A stretch of 10,164 nucleotides of DNA from Lentisphaerota bacterium (lineage in GTDB: Bacteria > Verrucomicrobiota > Kiritimatiellia > RFP12 > UBA3636): assembly GCA_012514445.1 (NCBI GenBank), contig JAAZAI010000450.1:1-10164 (forward strand), in the 5' to 3' direction. The position numbers and the translations under genes were made by a program. The notes below the pieces were generated by a model, which did no database searches, was not told where the DNA came from, and saw only the letters and a program-made list of their open reading frames with translations. Below, one piece after another: positions 1 to 7,587 of the stretch (the stretch's first letter is position 1; each line of letters starts with the position of its first letter).

Positions 1-1
1 C

Positions 2-1372
2 GACCATGCCGAAAGCGAGCAGCTCCGCATCCTCCTGGGCGCGAGCATCGAGTGGGTGCTGTGCACCGTCCACGAGTTGTCCGAGTGCATCAAGCACTAC
101 TACGGCGTCGGGCTGTCGCGCTTTCTCGACATCGACGCGCAGAAGCGCCGGGGGGACGAGCAGGACGGCGGAGCCGAGGCCTCCCCGGGGCTGACCGGCT
201 TCGTCGAGCAGCTGCTCGACGAAGCCATCCTGGCCAACGCCACCGACATCCACATCGAGCCCCGCGAAAACGCCTTGTGCGTACGCTACCGGATCGACGG
301 CATCCTCTATCCCGTGACCTTGCCGGCCGGCGTGGATCGACTCCGCCGCGCCCTGGTCTCGAGCATCAAGGTGATGGCCCAGCTCAACATCGCCGAACGG
401 CGGTTGCCCCAGGACGGCCGCTTCACCCGCACGATCGGATCGAACGCCTACGACATCCGCGTCTCCGTGCTGCCCGCGCGGCATGGCGAGACGATCAGCC
501 TGCGCATCCTCAACCGCCAGTCCACGTTCCTGAACCTCGACGAGCTGGGGCTGAGCGCTCAACAGCGCGCCGAAATGGAAAATCTCATCGGGCTTTCCAA
601 TGGCCTCGTCCTGTTCACCGGCCCGACCGGAAGCGGCAAGACGACGAGCCTCTACGCGGCGTTGGCCCGCTTGAACACCGAAGAGCGGAAGATCATCACC
701 CTCGAGGATCCAGTCGAGTACGACCTCGCCGGGATCACGCAAATGCAGGTGCAGCCCGAGATCGGGTTCACCTTCCCAACCGGACTCCGCTCGATCCTGC
801 GGCACGATCCCGACGTCATCCTGATCGGGGAAATCCGGGATTCGGAGACGGCCAGCATCGCGGTCGGCTCCGCGCTGACGGGCCATCTGGTGCTCAGCAC
901 GCTCCACACCCAGGACGCGGCCGGCGCGGTGGTGCGGCTGATGGACATGGGGATCGAACCCTACCTTGTCTCATCCAGCGTCCAGGGCATGGTCGCGCAG
1001 CGGCTGCTGCGCCGCATTTGCCGAAACTGCCGCGAAGCGTACATGGAAGATCCGCTGGTCGAGGCCGAGGCGCGTCGCGTGTTCCCCGATTTCCCAGCGC
1101 CGATGCGCTTCTACCGCGGCCGCGGCTGTCCGGCATGCCGGTTCTTCGGGTACACGGGCCGCCAGGCGGTCTTCGAAGTGTTCCTGATGAACGACGAGCT
1201 GCGCCACCTCGTCGTCGAACGCGCCTCCACCTCGACGTTGACCGAACGCGCGCTGGCCATGGGGCTCTCCCCCCTGCGCCACAACGCCTGGGCGTGCGCG
1301 CTGGACGGCACCACGACGGTGGCCGACGTGCTGCGCATGACGCGCCGGCCCGCCTTCCATCCCGATCGTTGA
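2..1372 (+). CDS. GspE/PilB-family secretion or pilus assembly ATPase, 5'-truncated by window edge
   Basis: This is the hexameric cytoplasmic motor ATPase that powers type II secretion or type IV pilus assembly. The frame is open from base 2 with no stop, so the true start lies upstream; 456 codons are present and roughly 100 or more N-terminal residues are missing compared with usual GspE/PilB. The first visible residues match the end of the N-terminal MshEN/GspE domain (EWVLCTVHELSECIKHYYG). Numbering from the in-frame GTG at 56: Walker A GPTGSGKTT at 189-197, Asp box ITLEDPVEY at 214-222, Walker B DPDVILIGEIRD at 251-262, His box LTGHLVLSTLHT at about 275-284, and a zinc tetracysteine site C322-x2-C325 and C358-x2-C361. 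All key residues look intact. The zinc site argues against a PilT retraction ATPase. GspE and PilB cannot be told apart without the neighbouring genes upstream. The GTG at 56 falls inside the N-terminal domain and is not the start. Confidence 0.95.
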   Translation, partial: DHAESEQLRILLGASIEWVLCTVHELSECIKHYYGVGLSRFLDIDAQKRRGDEQDGGAEASPGLTGFVEQLLDEAILANATDIHIEPRENALCVRYRIDGILYPVTLPAGVDRLRRALVSSIKVMAQLNIAERRLPQDGRFTRTIGSNAYDIRVSVLPARHGETISLRILNRQSTFLNLDELGLSAQQRAEMENLIGLSNGLVLFTGPTGSGKTTSLYAALARLNTEERKIITLEDPVEYDLAGITQMQVQPEIGFTFPTGLRSILRHDPDVILIGEIRDSETASIAVGSALTGHLVLSTLHTQDAAGAVVRLMDMGIEPYLVSSSVQGMVAQRLLRRICRNCREAYMEDPLVEAEARRVFPDFPAPMRFYRGRGCPACRFFGYTGRQAVFEVFLMNDELRHLVVERASTSTLTERALAMGLSPLRHNAWACALDGTTTVADVLRMTRRPAFHPDR

Positions 1373-1475
1373 CGCCCGTAATTGGTCAAGTCGCCGGGGC
1401 ATGACATCAAAACGCTCAAAATCGGATGTGAAACAGTCCCGTCGCCTTGACCGATAGTGCGTAGAGCGGAGTGTG

Positions 1476-1567
1476 TAGTGAGTAGTTTCCGCTGGGGCTC
1501 TGCCCCAGGCCCCGGTAGGACTGGAGTCAACGGGGTCTGGGGTGCCCCCAGCCACAACTCCTCACCA
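1476..1567. repeat. imperfect inverted repeat with two GC-rich hairpins
   Basis: Two arms, about 1476-1515 and 1531-1567, are imperfect inverted copies of each other. Both contain GCTGGGG, followed by CCCCAG and CCCCG in the same order, and a TxGTGAGxAGTT stretch precedes GCTGGGG in each. Each arm also folds alone: CTGGGGC-TCT-GCCCCAG at 1492-1508 (7-bp stem) and CTGGGG-TGC-CCCCAG at 1537-1551 (6-bp stem). Outside the arms lie further GTG/AGT-rich (left, from about 1457) and CAC/ACT-rich (right, to about 1587) sequences that extend the symmetry loosely. It lies between the secretion ATPase and the promoter of the next cluster. It could be a dispersed intergenic repeat, a transcription terminator, or both. 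Confidence 0.7.
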
Positions 1568-1680
1568 TTCTCCACTCACTCCTCACTGGTATCGGGCGGT
1601 CGCCGAGCGTGTTCTCTACGTTCGCGGGGCATTCGGCTTCACCCCGGCGACGGACCGATTACCTGACGCGCAACCGGGCG

Positions 1681-1709
1681 TTGCAGTCGGCCACGCGTTT
1701 CGCTACAAT
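1681..1709 (+). promoter_or_regulatory. sigma70-like promoter of the exoD-nadK-ABC cluster
   Basis: TTGCAG at 1681-1686 and TACAAT at 1704-1709 are separated by exactly 17 bp, close to the TTGACA/TATAAT consensus (four and five matches of six). Transcription would begin near 1716, leaving a leader of about 60 nt before the ATG at 1779. No other equally good promoter was seen in front of this gene cluster. The call rests on motif match only. Confidence 0.55.
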
Positions 1710-1778
1710 GCGCGCTGAAGTCAGACGTCGTTCACCCGTCGACGTTTCCCCATCCACCTCACGCGGTCAAATCCAGCC

Positions 1779-2462
1779 ATGTACCCGAAAAACCTCGAGC
1801 GAGAAGACGCCTCCATCGCCCCAGCCGACGAATCCATCGCCGGCAAGCTCGACGCCGTGATCGCCGAACTGCCCTCCGATCACGTGACGGTGGCGGAGAT
1901 CCGCGACCGGATCGGCGACGAGGGCGTACTGATGCTCTCCTTGCTGCTCTGCGTCATCTTCCTCGTGCCCGTGTCGATCCCCGGCGTGAGCACGGTCTTC
2001 GGCGCGGCCATCCTGCTCGGCGGCACCAGCCGCCTGTTCCGGCGCAAGCTCTGGCTGCCGGGATTCGTCGCGCGCCGCCAGCTCGCCGCGGACAAGGTGA
2101 AGGCCGGACTGACCCGCGGCAGCGCCTGGCTGCACCGGCTGGAGAAGATCAGCAAACCGCGAAGGCTCCAGCGCTACCTCGCGGCGGGCGCGGCCGAGAC
2201 GGTCAACAGCTTCGGCATCGTCCTCGGCGCCGTGCTGCTCATGGCGCCGTTCGGCTTCGTCCCCTTCAGCAACACCCTGCCGGCCATCGCCGTGCTGCTG
2301 CTTTGCATCGGTCTGCTCCAGCGGGACGGGCTGTGCGTGCTGCTCGGCCACGTCATGAACCTGCTCACGATGGTCTACTTCGCCGCACTGGTCATCCTCG
2401 CCTTCCTTCTCGTCGGGTCCCTCAATTTCAAAGCGCTCTGGGAGAAGCTCTTCGAAGGCTAG
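1779..2462 (+). CDS. exoD: ExoD-family (exopolysaccharide synthesis) integral membrane protein
   Basis: A 227-residue inner-membrane protein of the ExoD family. ExoD was named from rhizobial mutants affected in exopolysaccharide production and alkali tolerance; its biochemical role is not established. Diagnostic features are the early IGDEGVLMLSLLL stretch (about residues 45-58), the PGVSTVFGAAIL loop (about 68-79), the LEKISKPRRLQRY linker after an amphipathic region (about 121-133), and PFSNTLPAIAVLLLCIGLLQRDGL (about 166-189). Hydrophobic segments fall at about 50-68, 140-160, 165-183 and 190-217. The length fits the family. The ATG at 1779 has no strong Shine-Dalgarno sequence, but it lies just downstream of a good promoter and gives the expected polar N-terminus. 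NAD kinase starts 5 nt after the stop, so the two are probably co-transcribed. No exopolysaccharide genes are visible nearby. Confidence 0.85.
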   Translation: MYPKNLEREDASIAPADESIAGKLDAVIAELPSDHVTVAEIRDRIGDEGVLMLSLLLCVIFLVPVSIPGVSTVFGAAILLGGTSRLFRRKLWLPGFVARRQLAADKVKAGLTRGSAWLHRLEKISKPRRLQRYLAAGAAETVNSFGIVLGAVLLMAPFGFVPFSNTLPAIAVLLLCIGLLQRDGLCVLLGHVMNLLTMVYFAALVILAFLLVGSLNFKALWEKLFEG

Positions 2463-2467
2463 ACACC

Positions 2468-3289
2468 ATGAAAATCAGCGTCATCACCAACGAGACGATC
2501 GCGGGCACCCCGGCCGCGGTGCGCAAGCTGCGCCGGATCGCCGCCAAGCTCGGCATCGAAATCCTGCCGGAAGGCTCCCCGGACAAACCCGACTTCCATC
2601 TCGTGCTCGGCGGCGACGGCTCGGTGCTGCGGGCCGTCCACACGGTGCCGGATCTGCGCGTCCCCCTCGTCAACATCAACATCGGATCCCTTGGCTATCT
2701 CACCTGCGCCGGACTCGACGACCTCGAATGCGTGCTCCAGTCCCTGCTCGACGACCGGGTCAAGCTCACGCGCCGCAGCCTGCTCGAAGCCCGCTGCCTC
2801 AATGCGGACGGCCGCCCCATCGCCGCGCCCGTCTTCGCCCTCAACGACCTCGTCGCCATGCGCGCCGACTCGGGACGCGTCGTCGGCATCGCCTTCGCCG
2901 TGGACGGCGTCGACGTGACCACGTTCCTCTGCGATGGTCTGATCGTCTCGACGCCCACGGGCAGCACGGCCTACTCGCTCTCCGCCGGGGGCCCCATCAT
3001 CATGCCCGACGCCGACGCCATCGGCATCAACGTCATCTGTCCCCACACGCTCACCTCGCGGCCGCTCGTTCTCCCCGAGAAGGCGCGCATCACGCTGCGC
3101 ATCCTCCGCGGACAGTCGCCGCTGAGCTTCAGCGCCGACGGCCAGGTCTGCGCCGCCCTCTCCACCGGGGACCGCATCGAGATCAAGCTCGCCCGCCGGC
3201 GCCAGGCGCGTCTGGTCATGCTCCCCGAACACAACGACTTCGCCACCTTGAGGCTCAAGCTCAACTGGAGCGGCGCCCTGATCCCCTGA
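2468..3289 (+). CDS. nadK: NAD kinase (ATP/polyphosphate-dependent NAD+ kinase)
   Basis: Phosphorylates NAD+ to NADP+, the only route to NADP in most bacteria; a cytosolic enzyme. The 273-residue protein carries the family landmarks in order: GGDGS at 48-52 with the catalytic Asp50; NINIGSLGYLT at 69-79; the ND motif ALND at 124-127; the nucleotide-binding DGLIVSTPTGSTAYSLSAGG at 156-175; PHTLTSRPLVLP at 192-203; and SADGQ at 222-226. The first motif has Ser where many homologues have Thr, a common variant. The ATG at 2468 was chosen because MKISVITN begins the first beta strand of the Rossmann-like domain. A longer in-frame opening from 2303 would run back inside the ExoD gene. It starts 5 nt after the exoD stop and ends 1 nt before the first ABC gene, so translation is likely coupled. 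Confidence 0.95.
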   Translation: MKISVITNETIAGTPAAVRKLRRIAAKLGIEILPEGSPDKPDFHLVLGGDGSVLRAVHTVPDLRVPLVNINIGSLGYLTCAGLDDLECVLQSLLDDRVKLTRRSLLEARCLNADGRPIAAPVFALNDLVAMRADSGRVVGIAFAVDGVDVTTFLCDGLIVSTPTGSTAYSLSAGGPIIMPDADAIGINVICPHTLTSRPLVLPEKARITLRILRGQSPLSFSADGQVCAALSTGDRIEIKLARRRQARLVMLPEHNDFATLRLKLNWSGALIP

Positions 3290-3290
3290 C

Positions 3291-5024
3291 ATGCGCCGCT
3301 TCGTCCATCTGCTCCGTCCGCACGCCCTCTGGCTCGTTCTCGCGCCGATCGCCATGATGGTCGAGGTCGCCATGGACCTCATGCAGCCGAAGCTCATGAG
3401 CCGCATCGTCGACGACGGCATCGCCCTGGGCGACCAGGCCGCCATCTATCGCCACGGCCTTCGCATGCTCCTCTACGCCTTCGTCGGCCTGCTCGGCGGC
3501 TATGGGTGCACGATCTGCTCCAGCCGCGCGGCGCTCGGCTTCGGCGACGACTTGCGACGCCGCCTCTTCCGCCACATCCAGCGCTTCTCCTTCGCCGAGA
3601 CGGACAGATTCACCGCCGGCTCGCTCGTCACCCGCCTCACCAACGACGTGCAGGTCATGCAGCATGTCGTGATCATGATCACGCGCATGCTCATCCGCTC
3701 CCCGCTCCTGCTCCTCGGCAGCATCTACCTGGTGCTCACGACGAATCCGCGCATCGCCGTCCCCCTCCTGCTCGCCGCGCCCGTGCTCTCCGGCCTCGTC
3801 GCCTGGAAGATCCGCCGCATGCGCCCGCAGTTCGAGCTGATGCAGAAGCGCATCGACGACGTGAACGGCGTCATGCAGGAGAATCTCACCGGCATCCGGG
3901 TCGTCAAGGCCTTCGCCAACGAAGACCACGAGCGCAAGCGCTTCGACGACGCCAACGCGCGCCTCACCGACACGAGCATCGCGACCGGCAAGATCATGGT
4001 CACGCTCGGCCCGTGGCTCGGCTTCGTCCAGCACCTCACCGTCATCGCCATCCTCTTCGTGGCCGCGCGCGACGTCGACCGCCGCCTCATCCGCATCGGC
4101 GAAGTCGCCGCCATCCTCAACTACGCCACGCAGGTGATGATGTCGCTGATCATGATGAGCTTCCACGTGATGCACTTCTCGCGCGCCATCGTCTCCGCCC
4201 GCCGCATCACCGAGGTGTTCGACACCGCGCCCTCCATCCGCGGTGGCGGGGTCCACACCCCGCCGCCGGATGGCTCGATCGCGTTCCGCGACGTCGCCTT
4301 CCGCTACCCCGGCGCCGCGGGCGATCCCGTGCTCCACGGCATCACCCTCGACATCCGCGACGGCGAGCACCTCGCCGTGATGGGCGCCACCGGCTCCGGC
4401 AAGACGTCGCTCGCCAACCTCGTCCCGCGCTTCTACGATCCCGTCGAGGGCGAGGTGCGCGTCGGCGGCCGCGACGTGCGCGAATATTCGCTCGAAGCCC
4501 TCCGCGGCGCCATCGGCATCGTCATGCAGGACACGCGGCTCTTCACCGGCACCATCGCCGAGAACATCCGCTGGGGCGACGACGACGCCTCCGACGAGGA
4601 GGTCCGCCATGCCGCCCGCATCGCCGGCGCCGACGGCTTCATCACGTCGTTCGCGGACGGCTACGACACGCCCATCGCCCAGGGCGGCGTCACGCTCTCC
4701 GGCGGCCAGAAGCAGCGCATCGCCATCGCCCGCGCGCTGCTCAAGAAGCCCAAGGTGCTCATCCTCGACGACAGCACCTCCGCCGTCGACGTCATCACGG
4801 AGGGGCGCATCCAGGACGCGCTGCGCGCCGAGATGAAGGGCATGACGGTCGTCAAGATCGCCCAGCGCATCAGCTCCGTGGTCGACGCCGACCGCATCGC
4901 GCTGCTCGAGAACGGCAGGATCGCCGCCCTCGGCCCCCATGCGACGCTGCTGGAGACGAGCGCCGCCTACCGCGACATCTGCGATTCGCAAAACGCCTTC
5001 CGGGAGGTGGACCATGCCTCCTGA
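3291..5024 (+). CDS. ABC exporter half-transporter with degenerate ATPase motifs (subunit A of heterodimer)
   Basis: A 577-residue membrane-spanning ABC exporter subunit (MsbA/MDR type) with an N-terminal six-helix domain (hydrophobic segments at about 14-34, 58-76, 136-152, 155-172, 243-260 and 270-290; coupling-helix motif RLTNDV at 115-120) and a C-terminal nucleotide-binding domain. A-loop Tyr339, Walker A GATGSGKTS 365-373, Q-loop Gln413, canonical signature LSGGQ 469-473, Walker B LILDD 490-494. Two catalytic positions are altered: Asp494 stands where the catalytic Glu normally is, and Gln525 (KIAQRIS) replaces the switch histidine. This Glu-to-Asp plus His-to-Gln pattern is typical of the degenerate-site subunit in heterodimeric exporters such as TM287/288, BmrCD and LmrCD. 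The partner gene overlaps it by 11 nt. The substrate (drug, lipid or peptide) cannot be read from sequence. The ATG lies 1 nt after the nadK stop. Confidence 0.93.
   Translation: MRRFVHLLRPHALWLVLAPIAMMVEVAMDLMQPKLMSRIVDDGIALGDQAAIYRHGLRMLLYAFVGLLGGYGCTICSSRAALGFGDDLRRRLFRHIQRFSFAETDRFTAGSLVTRLTNDVQVMQHVVIMITRMLIRSPLLLLGSIYLVLTTNPRIAVPLLLAAPVLSGLVAWKIRRMRPQFELMQKRIDDVNGVMQENLTGIRVVKAFANEDHERKRFDDANARLTDTSIATGKIMVTLGPWLGFVQHLTVIAILFVAARDVDRRLIRIGEVAAILNYATQVMMSLIMMSFHVMHFSRAIVSARRITEVFDTAPSIRGGGVHTPPPDGSIAFRDVAFRYPGAAGDPVLHGITLDIRDGEHLAVMGATGSGKTSLANLVPRFYDPVEGEVRVGGRDVREYSLEALRGAIGIVMQDTRLFTGTIAENIRWGDDDASDEEVRHAARIAGADGFITSFADGYDTPIAQGGVTLSGGQKQRIAIARALLKKPKVLILDDSTSAVDVITEGRIQDALRAEMKGMTVVKIAQRISSVVDADRIALLENGRIAALGPHATLLETSAAYRDICDSQNAFREVDHAS
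5002..5007 (+). promoter_or_regulatory. strong ribosome binding site fixing the second ABC gene start
   Basis: GGGAGG six nt before the ATG at 5014, inside the last codons of the first ABC gene. It decides the start of the second ABC gene against an upstream in-frame ATG at 4939, which would add 25 arginine-rich residues encoded entirely within the previous gene. Confidence 0.8.
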
Positions 5025-6822
5025 CAAAGCAGCCCCCCGCATGCGAGGCGGCGGCCGCGGCGGACGTTACGCCGTCGTCGAGCACGCCAAGAACCCCGTC
5101 GCCACGCTCCGCCGCCTGCTCGGGCTGCTCAAGGGCCGCCGCCGGTTCCTCCTGCTGCTCACGATCCCGCTCGCCATTGGCTCGCTCACCGGCCTCGTCT
5201 GGCCCCGCGTGCTGGGCCTCGCGACGGATCTCATGACGCTCAAGACGCCGGAGGCGTCGGTCGACTTCCGCCGCCTCGCGATCCTCGTCGCCTTCGGCGC
5301 CGCCGCGCACATCGTCGGCCAGCTCGCGGCCGTCGCGCAGGGCTATGGCACCACAATTCTTTCGAACCACTCCGTGCGCGACATGCGCAAGATGCTCTTC
5401 AACCACGTGCAGTCGCTCCCCGTCGCGCGCTTTGATTCAATGACGCACGGCGAGTTCATGAGCCGGCTCACGAACGACATCGACATGGTGGCCAACACCC
5501 TCGGCCCCGGCGTGCTGCAATTCATCGGCACGATCGTCACGCTGGTCGGGACCTTCGCCTTCATGGTCTGGATCAGCTGGCGGATGACCGTCGTGGCCTG
5601 CGTCACGCTGCCGCTCTCGCTCGTCGTCGGCCGCCTCATCGTGCGCGTGTCGCGCAAGCTCTTCCGCGAACGCCAGAAGACCATCGGCGAGCTCAACGGC
5701 CTGGCCGAGGAGATGATCACCGGCCAGCGCGCCGTGCAGGCCTTCTGCCGCGAACCGCAGACCGAGGCGGCGTTCAACGCGATCTCCGGTCGCCTTCGCG
5801 GCATCGGCATCCGGGCGGAGACGCTCGGCGGCCTGATGGGCCCCTCGATGAACCTCGTCAACAACCTGTCGTTCCTGCTCGTCGTGGCCGCCGGCGGCTG
5901 GCTGGCGCTGGGAGGCGGCATCACGGTGGGCGTCATCATCACCTTCATGATGTACTCGCGGCAGTTCGGGCGCCCCGTCAACGAACTCGCCTCCCAGTTC
6001 AACATGATCCAGTCGGCCATCGCCGGCGCCGAGCGCGTCTTCACCATGCTCGACATGCCGCCCGAGCCCGACACCGGCACGCTCGCGGTGGAACGCGCGG
6101 AGGTTCGCGGCGAGATCCGCTTCGAGCACGTCAAGTTCGGCTACCTGCCCGACACGCCCGTGCTCCACGACTTCTCCCTGCACGTGAAGCCCGGCCAGAA
6201 GATCGCCCTCGTCGGCGAAACCGGCTCCGGCAAGACCACGATCATCAATCTGCTCACCCGCTTCTACGAGCCGGACGCGGGCCGCATCCTGCTCGACGGG
6301 ATCGATCTGCGCGAGATCACGAAACAATCGCTGCGGAGCTGCATGGCCGTCGTGCTCCAGGACACGCACCTGTTCTCCGGCACCGTGACCCAGAACATCA
6401 GCTTCGGGGCGCCCGGCGCCTCGCGCGAGCGGGTCGTCGCCGCCGCCCAGCTTGCCAACGCGGCCCCCTTCATCGAGCGCCTCCCCGACGGCTACGACAC
6501 GCGCCTCAACCAAGCCGACACCGCGCTCTCCCAAGGGCAGTGCCAGCTCCTCGCGATCGCGCGCGCGGCGCTCGCCGACCCTGCCGTGCTCATCCTCGAC
6601 GAAGCCACCTCGAACGTCGACACGCGCACGGAAATGCACATCCAGCAGGCCATGGTGCGCCTGATGAAGGGCCGGACGAGCCTCATCATCGCCCACCGCC
6701 TCTCGACGATCCGCGACGCCGACGTCATCCTCGTCCTCGACGGCGGGCGCCTCGTCGAATCCGGCTCCCACGCCGAGCTGATCGCCCGAGACGGCGCCTA
6801 CGCCGCCCTCTGCCGCCGGTAG
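5014..6822 (+). CDS. ABC exporter half-transporter with active ATPase site (subunit B of heterodimer)
   Basis: A 602-residue ABC exporter subunit paired with the preceding gene. A basic N-terminal tail (about 1-45, RGGGRGGR) is followed by six hydrophobic segments (about 45-66, 88-108, 166-186, 190-212, 280-300, 303-316), with RLTNDI at 151-156, and an ATP-binding domain: A-loop Tyr377, Walker A GETGSGKTT 401-409, Q-loop Gln449, Walker B LILDE 526-530 with catalytic Glu530, D-loop SNVD, switch His561 (IIAHRLST). Its signature motif is altered to LSQGQ at 505-509 instead of LSGGQ. In the dimer that motif faces the degenerate Walker motifs of subunit A, so one ATP site is fully consensus (Walker motifs of B with signature of A) and the other is degenerate. 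The start overlaps the subunit A gene by 11 nt behind a strong ribosome binding site, which favours coupled, equimolar synthesis. A hairpin follows the stop closely. Confidence 0.94.
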   Translation: MPPDKAAPRMRGGGRGGRYAVVEHAKNPVATLRRLLGLLKGRRRFLLLLTIPLAIGSLTGLVWPRVLGLATDLMTLKTPEASVDFRRLAILVAFGAAAHIVGQLAAVAQGYGTTILSNHSVRDMRKMLFNHVQSLPVARFDSMTHGEFMSRLTNDIDMVANTLGPGVLQFIGTIVTLVGTFAFMVWISWRMTVVACVTLPLSLVVGRLIVRVSRKLFRERQKTIGELNGLAEEMITGQRAVQAFCREPQTEAAFNAISGRLRGIGIRAETLGGLMGPSMNLVNNLSFLLVVAAGGWLALGGGITVGVIITFMMYSRQFGRPVNELASQFNMIQSAIAGAERVFTMLDMPPEPDTGTLAVERAEVRGEIRFEHVKFGYLPDTPVLHDFSLHVKPGQKIALVGETGSGKTTIINLLTRFYEPDAGRILLDGIDLREITKQSLRSCMAVVLQDTHLFSGTVTQNISFGAPGASRERVVAAAQLANAAPFIERLPDGYDTRLNQADTALSQGQCQLLAIARAALADPAVLILDEATSNVDTRTEMHIQQAMVRLMKGRTSLIIAHRLSTIRDADVILVLDGGRLVESGSHAELIARDGAYAALCRR

Positions 6823-6826
6823 CGTT

Positions 6827-6862
6827 CCGCACCCCGCGACCAGCAGGGTGCGGGGAAATTTT
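6827..6862 (+). terminator. rho-independent-like terminator of the exoD-nadK-ABC cluster
   Basis: CCGCACCC (6827-6834) pairs perfectly with GGGTGCGG (6846-6853) around an 11-nt loop, followed by GGAAATTTT. The hairpin starts 4 nt after the stop of the second ABC gene. The T run is short (four), so termination may be partial. Confidence 0.6.
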
Positions 6863-6867
6863 GTCGC

Positions 6868-6913
6868 GAGCTTGCCCTGCGCCTGTCGAAGGGCTTTGTC
6901 GCAGGCTTTGTCG
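6868..6913. repeat. short intergenic repeats including a CCCTTCGACAGG-type sequence
   Basis: Read on the minus strand, 6868-6894 contains GCCCTTCGACAGG and AGGGCAAGCTC, resembling the dispersed CCCTTCGACAGGCTCAGGGC-like repeats seen in many bacterial genomes (a resemblance from memory, not a search). Immediately after it the 10-mer GGCTTTGTCG occurs twice at a 12-bp spacing (6892-6901 and 6904-6913). The whole 6823-7072 gap contains no convincing gene. Confidence 0.4.
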
Positions 6914-6974
6914 ATTCGAAAGCTGATCGCCCACCGCTCGCGGGCTTGCCGCAACGTGCATCTCCCGCTACGAG

Positions 6975-7010
6975 GTCAACCTCGTCAACCTTGTAAGCCT
7001 CGTCCCCTTG
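6975..7010. repeat. four degenerate 9-bp tandem units (GTCAACCTC type)
   Basis: Four consecutive 9-bp units: GTCAACCTC, GTCAACCTT, GTAAGCCTC, GTCCCCTTG. All share GT at the start and all but the last share CCT in the middle-to-end. It lies between the terminator of the plus-strand cluster and the toxin gene. A related array in roughly opposite orientation lies on the far side of the toxin-antitoxin genes. Confidence 0.6.
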
Positions 7011-7072
7011 CGACCATTAGCGTTTACCATGGTTAGCACGAAGCTTTTTCATCGCTGAGGTTCACTGGGTAC

Positions 7073-7369
7073 TCACATCCGTTCCAGCCAGCGTTTCGGG
7101 TTCCGTTTGGCATGAAAAACAGAAAGGACGACGACACGCTCGTCGTCCTCGACAAAGATGATCTCGTAGGGGAAACGGCGCAACAGGGCGCGCCTTGCCG
7201 TCTTGTGCACACGAGGATAGAGTTGTGGCTCGCGATGAATGGCACTGAAAACGGCATCCACGCAAAGAAGAAACTCGGAGCCAAGACCGGGGACGCGATC
7301 CTCATACCAGTCGTACGCTTCTGTCATCTCCGCTTCGGCTTCCGGGCGGACGATGAGGCGCCGACTCAT
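7073..7369 (-). CDS. RelE/ParE-superfamily toxin of a type II toxin-antitoxin module
   Basis: A 98-residue protein with the typical RelE/ParE pattern: an N-terminal beta strand (LIVRPEAEAEM), a helical hairpin with YDWYED (19-24) and GLGSEFL (28-34), then YPRVHKTARRALLRRFPYEI (51-70) and a C-terminal VVVLSVFHAKRNPKRW (79-94). Superfamily members act either as mRNA interferases or as gyrase poisons; sequence alone does not say which here. The ATG at 7369 was chosen because AGGAG lies 6 nt upstream (7376-7380) and because it overlaps the antitoxin stop in an ATGA junction. An in-frame opening 36 nt further upstream would add 12 residues inside the antitoxin gene. The partner directly upstream belongs to the antitoxin family usually paired with this toxin type. 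Confidence 0.9.
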   Translation of the reverse strand: MSRRLIVRPEAEAEMTEAYDWYEDRVPGLGSEFLLCVDAVFSAIHREPQLYPRVHKTARRALLRRFPYEIIFVEDDERVVVLSVFHAKRNPKRWLERM

Positions 7370-7587
7370 CGTCCGCTCCTGATCCGTTCCCGCACCATCC
7401 CCCACGGGGAGCCTTCGTCTGGATTCTGATGATATGCATCGAGGCGGTGGTCAATTTCCGCCTTCTGCTCGTCGGTCAGCGAGACCGCCTCCGGCACTTC
7501 AGCCACCGTGTCCCAGATATCCTCGACCAGTTGGATGCGCTCGGGAACGCTCAGACTCAATACGTTTGATCTTGTCAATGTGCTCAT
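7366..7587 (-). CDS. addiction-module antitoxin (TIGR02574 / Unstab_antitox type)
   Basis: A 73-residue acidic protein. The core is VPERIQLVEDIWDTVAEVP (about 14-32), then LTDEQKAEIDHRLDAY (about 37-52) and a C-terminal PDEGSPWGMVRERI (about 56-69), the recognised layout of short putative addiction-module antitoxins that sit in front of RelE/ParE toxins. It should bind and neutralise the toxin and may repress the operon. The ATG at 7587 is preceded by GAGAAG at 5 nt spacing. An in-frame ATG at 7617, with GGGGG before it, would add 10 residues and cannot be excluded. Its start overlaps the stop of an upstream minus-strand reading frame by 4 nt (ATGA), and its own stop overlaps the toxin start the same way. 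Confidence 0.88.
   Translation of the reverse strand: MSTLTRSNVLSLSVPERIQLVEDIWDTVAEVPEAVSLTDEQKAEIDHRLDAYHQNPDEGSPWGMVRERIRSGR

Noticed and set aside
56..58. GTG as the start of the secretion ATPase
   Set aside because: The frame stays open upstream to base 2 and the residues there match the conserved N-terminal domain, so the gene is cut by the window and does not start here.
52..1404. 450-codon frame overlapping the secretion ATPase
   Set aside because: Arg/Pro-rich shadow; the other frame contains all the ATPase motifs.
3261..5042. 593-codon open frame on the minus strand opposite the first ABC gene
   Set aside because: Composition is Asp/Glu/Ala/Gly/Val/His-rich with no family motif, and it mirrors a well-supported ABC gene; typical antisense shadow of a high-GC gene.
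3506..5236. 576-codon Arg/His/Pro-rich frame on the plus strand
   Set aside because: Out-of-frame reading of the ABC genes with extreme Arg/His/Pro content and no recognisable domain.
5437..6954. 505-codon open frame on the minus strand opposite the second ABC gene
   Set aside because: Same shadow composition, and the plus strand carries a full set of ABC motifs.
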